Source: Marivita sp041725935 (GTDB taxonomy: Bacteria > Pseudomonadota > Alphaproteobacteria > Rhodobacterales > Rhodobacteraceae). From it: a stretch of 64,000 nucleotides of DNA. The notes beneath the pieces were generated by a model. The model was not told where the DNA came from. It saw only the letters and a program-made list of their open reading frames with translations, and ran no database searches. Within the stretch, counting starts at the first letter, position 1; the number at the start of each line of letters is the position of its first letter. This document shows, in pieces, positions 61,049 to 64,000 of this stretch. The stretch lies in assembly GCA_041725935.1 (NCBI GenBank), contig JBGRQD010000011.1, forward strand, positions 1 through 64,000, read 5' to 3'. The position numbers and the translations under genes are program-made.

Positions 61049-62175
61049 GACATCTGGCGCTTCTTTTCTGCCTGATTGGCTCGTCACTTTCGGCTCAGAC
61101 CCCGGCAGAGGCCGCGCGCAGCGCGATGGCGCAACTGGAAGAGGCGACAGTTCAGCTGGATGCGGCGGACAGTGCGCGCGACCGGGTGCGGGCGCTGACC
61201 GAGGCGGTTCAGGCGTTCGAGACCGGGCTGGCCGCGATGCGCGATGGCCTGCGTGCCGCGTCGATCCGGGAAACCGAGTTGCGTCGCGACCTTGATGCCC
61301 GAAATGCCGAGGTGACGCGCCTTCTGGCGGCGTTGTCTGCGATTGGTCCGGATGCCGGGCCGCAGAACTTTGTCCATCCCGACGGGCCGATCGGTGCGGC
61401 GCGGGCCGGGTTGCTCATGGCGACTGTCACGCCTGCACTGTCTGCAGCGGCAGCGGGTCTGCGCGCCGATGTTGAAGAGGCGACCGCGCTGCGCCAGCTT
61501 CAGCAGGAGGCGGCGAACACCTTGCAGACCGGCCTCGCCAACATCCAGACCGCGCGCACCGCGCTGAGCCAGGCAATGGCCGACCGCACCGATCTTCCGC
61601 GCAAGTTCACCGAAGATCCGGTCAAGACCGCGCTGTTGATCGCCGCGACCGAAACGCTGGACGGGTTTGCGGCGGGCCTTACCCAGATATCCGAAAACGA
61701 GGCGGATCTCGACCTCCCCGCCGCGAGCGACCGCAAGGGACAATTGCCGTTGCCCGTCGTCGGAGAGATCCTGCGCCGTACAGGAGAGATTGACGCGGCG
61801 GGTGTGACGCGGCCGGGTGTGCTGATTGCGACCCGTCCTCGCGCGCTGGTCACGACACCGACCGCAGCGACAATCCGTTACCGGGGGCCGCTCCTGGATT
61901 ACGGGCTGGTCAGCATTCTTGAACCGGAGCCTGATATCCTGTTCGTGTTTGCGGGCCTCGACACCGTGTTCGGTGAGACCGGGCAGGTGCTTCCCCAGGG
62001 CAGTCCGGTCGGTTTGATGGGCGGTCCGGCAGGTGAAACCAACGATATTCAATCACCATCCGGTGAAAGGGCTGGCGAAGCGCTGTCTGAAACGCTCTAT
62101 ATAGAAGTCAGATTAGGCGATACGCCAGAGGACCCCCTTGGGTGGTTCACAGAGGATAAGGGAAGGACCGAATGA
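61045..62175 (+). CDS. EnvC-like murein hydrolase activator (degenerate LytM)
   Basis: A 376-residue periplasmic protein. A signal peptide (about 1-18, ending LSAQ) precedes a long coiled coil (about 20-215) and a C-terminal peptidase-M23/LytM-like domain (about 250-370). The zinc ligands of active LytM enzymes are missing: the HxH position reads LYIEVR and the HxxxD region FAGLD. The protein is therefore expected to activate amidases rather than cut peptidoglycan, as in EnvC. It overlaps both gpmI and the protease gene by 4 bases. Confidence 0.88.
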   Translation: MRHLALLFCLIGSSLSAQTPAEAARSAMAQLEEATVQLDAADSARDRVRALTEAVQAFETGLAAMRDGLRAASIRETELRRDLDARNAEVTRLLAALSAIGPDAGPQNFVHPDGPIGAARAGLLMATVTPALSAAAAGLRADVEEATALRQLQQEAANTLQTGLANIQTARTALSQAMADRTDLPRKFTEDPVKTALLIAATETLDGFAAGLTQISENEADLDLPAASDRKGQLPLPVVGEILRRTGEIDAAGVTRPGVLIATRPRALVTTPTAATIRYRGPLLDYGLVSILEPEPDILFVFAGLDTVFGETGQVLPQGSPVGLMGGPAGETNDIQSPSGERAGEALSETLYIEVRLGDTPEDPLGWFTEDKGRTE

Positions 62176-63512
62176 AAAAAGTAGTCATGGCGGCCATGGG
62201 CGGCACACTCGCAGGCATCGTGGCCACGACACAATTCGTGGGTCCGCTGGTCGCGCAGGAAAGTGCCCGCACCACAAACGTGTATGAACAGCTCGACCTG
62301 TTCGGTGACATTTTCGAACGCATCCGGGCGCAATATGTCGAAGAGGTGGATGCAGGCGATCTGATCGAAGCGGCCATCGATGGCATGCTGACCTCGCTTG
62401 ATCCGCATTCCAGCTACCTGTCGCCCGACGATGCGGCCGACATGCGTGTGCAGACGCGGGGCGAATTCGGCGGGCTCGGTATCGAGGTCACGCAAGAGGA
62501 AGGCTTCGTCAAGGTCGTGTCCCCGATCGACGGCACGCCTGCCGATGATGCCGGGATCGAAGCCGGTGATTTCATCACGCATGTCGATGGAACGTCGGTT
62601 CTGGGCCTGACCCTCGACGATGCAGTGGACCTGATGCGCGGCCCGGTCGGGTCGGAAATCATCATCACCGTTGTCCGCGAGGGCGAGGCCGAGCCGTTCG
62701 ACGTGTCGATCATCCGTGACACGATCAAGCTGACCGCTGTGCGCACCCGCCTTCAAGGCGAATCCGTGGTTCTGCGGGTCACCACCTTCAACGATCAGAC
62801 CTACACCAATCTAGAGGCGGGGCTGGCCGAACAGATCGAAGCGGCGGGCGGCATGGACAATGTCGAAGGCATCGTTCTCGACCTGCGCAACAATCCCGGT
62901 GGTCTGCTCAACCAGGCGATCCGCGTGAGCGATGCGTTCCTCGAAAAGGGCGAGATCGTCAGCACCCGTGGCCGTGCACCCGAAGATGGTGACCGCTATA
63001 ACGCGACACCGGGTGATCTGGCAGAGGGCAAGCCGATTGTCGTGCTGATCAACGGAGGTTCCGCATCCGCGTCCGAGATCGTCGCAGGTGCGCTTCAGGA
63101 TCACCGCCGCGCCATCGTCGTCGGCACCAAGTCGTTCGGCAAAGGGTCGGTCCAGACCGTCATGCCATTGCGGGGCGATGGCGCGATGCGCCTGACCACC
63201 GCGCGGTACTACACGCCATCTGGCCGGTCGATCCAGTCGCTGGGCGTGTCCCCGGACATTGTCGTGGAGCAGCCCCGCCGTCCGGCAGCGACCGAGGAGG
63301 ATGAAGAACAGACAAACGTCTTCAATCGTTCCGAGGCTGACCTGCGTGGCAGCCTGAACAATGACAGCCTGAGCGAGGACGAGATCGAGCAGATCGAAGC
63401 CGACCGCGCCAAGGCCGAAGCCGCCGCCGCGCTCCGCGAAGAGGATTATCAGCTGGCCTATGCCATCGACATCCTCAAGGGCCTGACCGCGTTGCAGCCG
63501 TCGAACGACTGA
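62172..63512 (+). CDS. ctpA: S41 family C-terminal processing protease (CtpA-type)
   Basis: A 446-residue periplasmic or membrane-anchored serine protease. An N-terminal hydrophobic segment (MKKVVMAAMGGTLAGIVATT) is followed by an N-terminal helical domain, a PDZ domain (about 95-180; GGLGIEVTQEEGFVKVVSPI) and the S41 catalytic core. The Ser/Lys dyad lies in NGGSASASEIVAGALQ and GTKSFGKGSVQT. An acidic Gln/Glu-rich tail (about 370-430) follows. It cleaves protein C-termini, often cell-envelope enzymes. It is translationally coupled to the EnvC-like gene, suggesting a shared role in peptidoglycan hydrolase control. A terminator follows. Confidence 0.95.
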   Translation: MKKVVMAAMGGTLAGIVATTQFVGPLVAQESARTTNVYEQLDLFGDIFERIRAQYVEEVDAGDLIEAAIDGMLTSLDPHSSYLSPDDAADMRVQTRGEFGGLGIEVTQEEGFVKVVSPIDGTPADDAGIEAGDFITHVDGTSVLGLTLDDAVDLMRGPVGSEIIITVVREGEAEPFDVSIIRDTIKLTAVRTRLQGESVVLRVTTFNDQTYTNLEAGLAEQIEAAGGMDNVEGIVLDLRNNPGGLLNQAIRVSDAFLEKGEIVSTRGRAPEDGDRYNATPGDLAEGKPIVVLINGGSASASEIVAGALQDHRRAIVVGTKSFGKGSVQTVMPLRGDGAMRLTTARYYTPSGRSIQSLGVSPDIVVEQPRRPAATEEDEEQTNVFNRSEADLRGSLNNDSLSEDEIEQIEADRAKAEAAAALREEDYQLAYAIDILKGLTALQPSND

Positions 63513-63531
63513 ACGAACTGAAATACCGAGC

Positions 63532-63564
63532 GGCACAGGGGGACATCCCCTGTGCCACGATTTT
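63532..63564 (+). terminator. Rho-independent terminator after the S41 protease gene
   Basis: A perfect 10-bp stem (GGCACAGGGG with CCCCTGTGCC) encloses a five-base loop and is followed by ACGATTTTA. It closes the gpmI-envC-ctpA unit before rppH. Confidence 0.8.
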
Positions 63565-63578
63565 ACAAAGGCCCCATC

Positions 63579-64000
63579 ATGACTCCCGACGAGATTGCCC
63601 GCCTGCCGTATCGCCCCTGCGTCGGGGTCATGCTGGTGAACCGTGACGGGCATGTCTTTGTCGGCCAGCGCATCGACAATCCCGGCCCGGCCTGGCAGAT
63701 GCCGCAGGGCGGGATCGACAAGGGCGAAAGCCCGCGCGACGCGGCGCTGCGCGAATTGTGGGAAGAGACCGGCGTTCTGTCGAGCCTTGTCAAGATCGAG
63801 GCCGAAACCAAGGATTGGATTCCCTACGATCTGCCCCATGACCTTGTCGGCAAGCTCTGGAAGGGGCGCTACCGGGGGCAGGAACAAAAATGGTTCCTGA
63901 TGCGGTTCAAGGGCACCGACGATCAGGTCAACATCGCCACCGAGCATCAGGAGTTCAGCCGCTGGCAGTGGATGGACCCGAGCCAGCTCATCAACAACAT
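63579..64000 (+). CDS. rppH: RNA pyrophosphohydrolase RppH (Nudix), 3' end outside window
   Basis: The first 140 residues of a Nudix hydrolase. It begins MTPDEIARLPYRPCVGVMLV, and the Nudix box is GGIDKGESPRDAALRELWEETGV, with the Glu residues that bind metal. WQMPQGG and the KWFLMRFKG segment are typical of RppH/NudH, which removes pyrophosphate from RNA 5' ends (or hydrolyses dinucleoside polyphosphates). The ATG lies 15 bases after the preceding terminator; the frame is open to the window end, so the C-terminus is missing. Confidence 0.93.
   Translation, partial: MTPDEIARLPYRPCVGVMLVNRDGHVFVGQRIDNPGPAWQMPQGGIDKGESPRDAALRELWEETGVLSSLVKIEAETKDWIPYDLPHDLVGKLWKGRYRGQEQKWFLMRFKGTDDQVNIATEHQEFSRWQWMDPSQLINN

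Noticed and set aside
1..64000. CRISPR arrays, rRNA genes or insertion sequences
   Set aside because: No regularly spaced direct repeats, rRNA-like sequence or transposase-like proteins were noticed; the only recombinase is the integrase at 1088-2527.

Overview
The window is GC-rich DNA from an alphaproteobacterium, most probably a marine Roseobacter-group member of the Rhodobacterales. This rests on gene content only: two TAXI-type TRAP systems with fused permeases, a short MotB next to flgE-flgK-flgL-flgI-motA, a DctB/DctD-type pair, and many tightly overlapping genes. No rRNA, complete tRNA or CRISPR array was seen. Apart from the stretches annotated here, no gap of more than 300 bases lacks a gene.

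Layout. (1) 1-2.7 kb looks like the right end of an integrated element: two small decayed, frameshifted genes, a leftward tyrosine recombinase, and a short sequence resembling a tRNA 3' end that may be the attachment site. (2) 2.8-10.5 kb: an aldo/keto reductase; a leftward TAXI TRAP system (binding protein plus fused permease) with a LysR regulator; and a divergent tartrate/malate-type dehydrogenase with an alpha/beta hydrolase. (3) 10.6-17 kb: a DctB-like sensor kinase, a DctD-like regulator that lacks the sigma-54 GAFTGA loop, and a second TAXI TRAP system preceded by a repeated TGCGGA/TCCGCA palindrome. (4) 17-19.2 kb: a periplasmic propeller-like protein and a DadA-type oxidoreductase. 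(5) 19.3-27.7 kb: motB-flgE-flgK-flgL-flgI-motA and a secreted protein of unknown function. (6) 27.7-55.1 kb: a large surface-polysaccharide and natural-product locus. It encodes a glycoside-hydrolase-like protein, a GT2, a Wzx-type flippase, a type I PKS (KS-AT-KR-DH-ACP-TE), a second GT2, an NRPS (formyltransferase, adenylation domain with an inserted luciferase-like monooxygenase, carrier protein), an SGNH-like hydrolase, a Wzz-type chain-length protein, a convergent CpsD-like ATPase, a leftward five-gene operon for sugar modification and transfer, and a divergent WecG/TagA-type glycosyltransferase. (7) 55.1-64 kb: a ynjBCD-like ABC transporter with a divergent CDP-alcohol phosphatidyltransferase, then gpmI, an EnvC-like protein, a CtpA-type S41 protease, and the start of rppH.

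The most unusual part is 31.8-44.9 kb. A self-releasing reducing PKS, a glycosyltransferase, a formylating and oxygenating NRPS initiation module and a hydrolase are packed almost without gaps between a flippase and a chain-length regulator. The NRPS binding-pocket residues, read by eye, match a glycine code. This suggests a small N-formyl-glycine-derived polyketide, possibly glycosylated or linked to the polysaccharide, but that product is inference. A second point of interest is a TRAP regulatory circuit in which a DctD-family activator has lost the sigma-54 contact loop and a clear operator lies upstream of its likely target.
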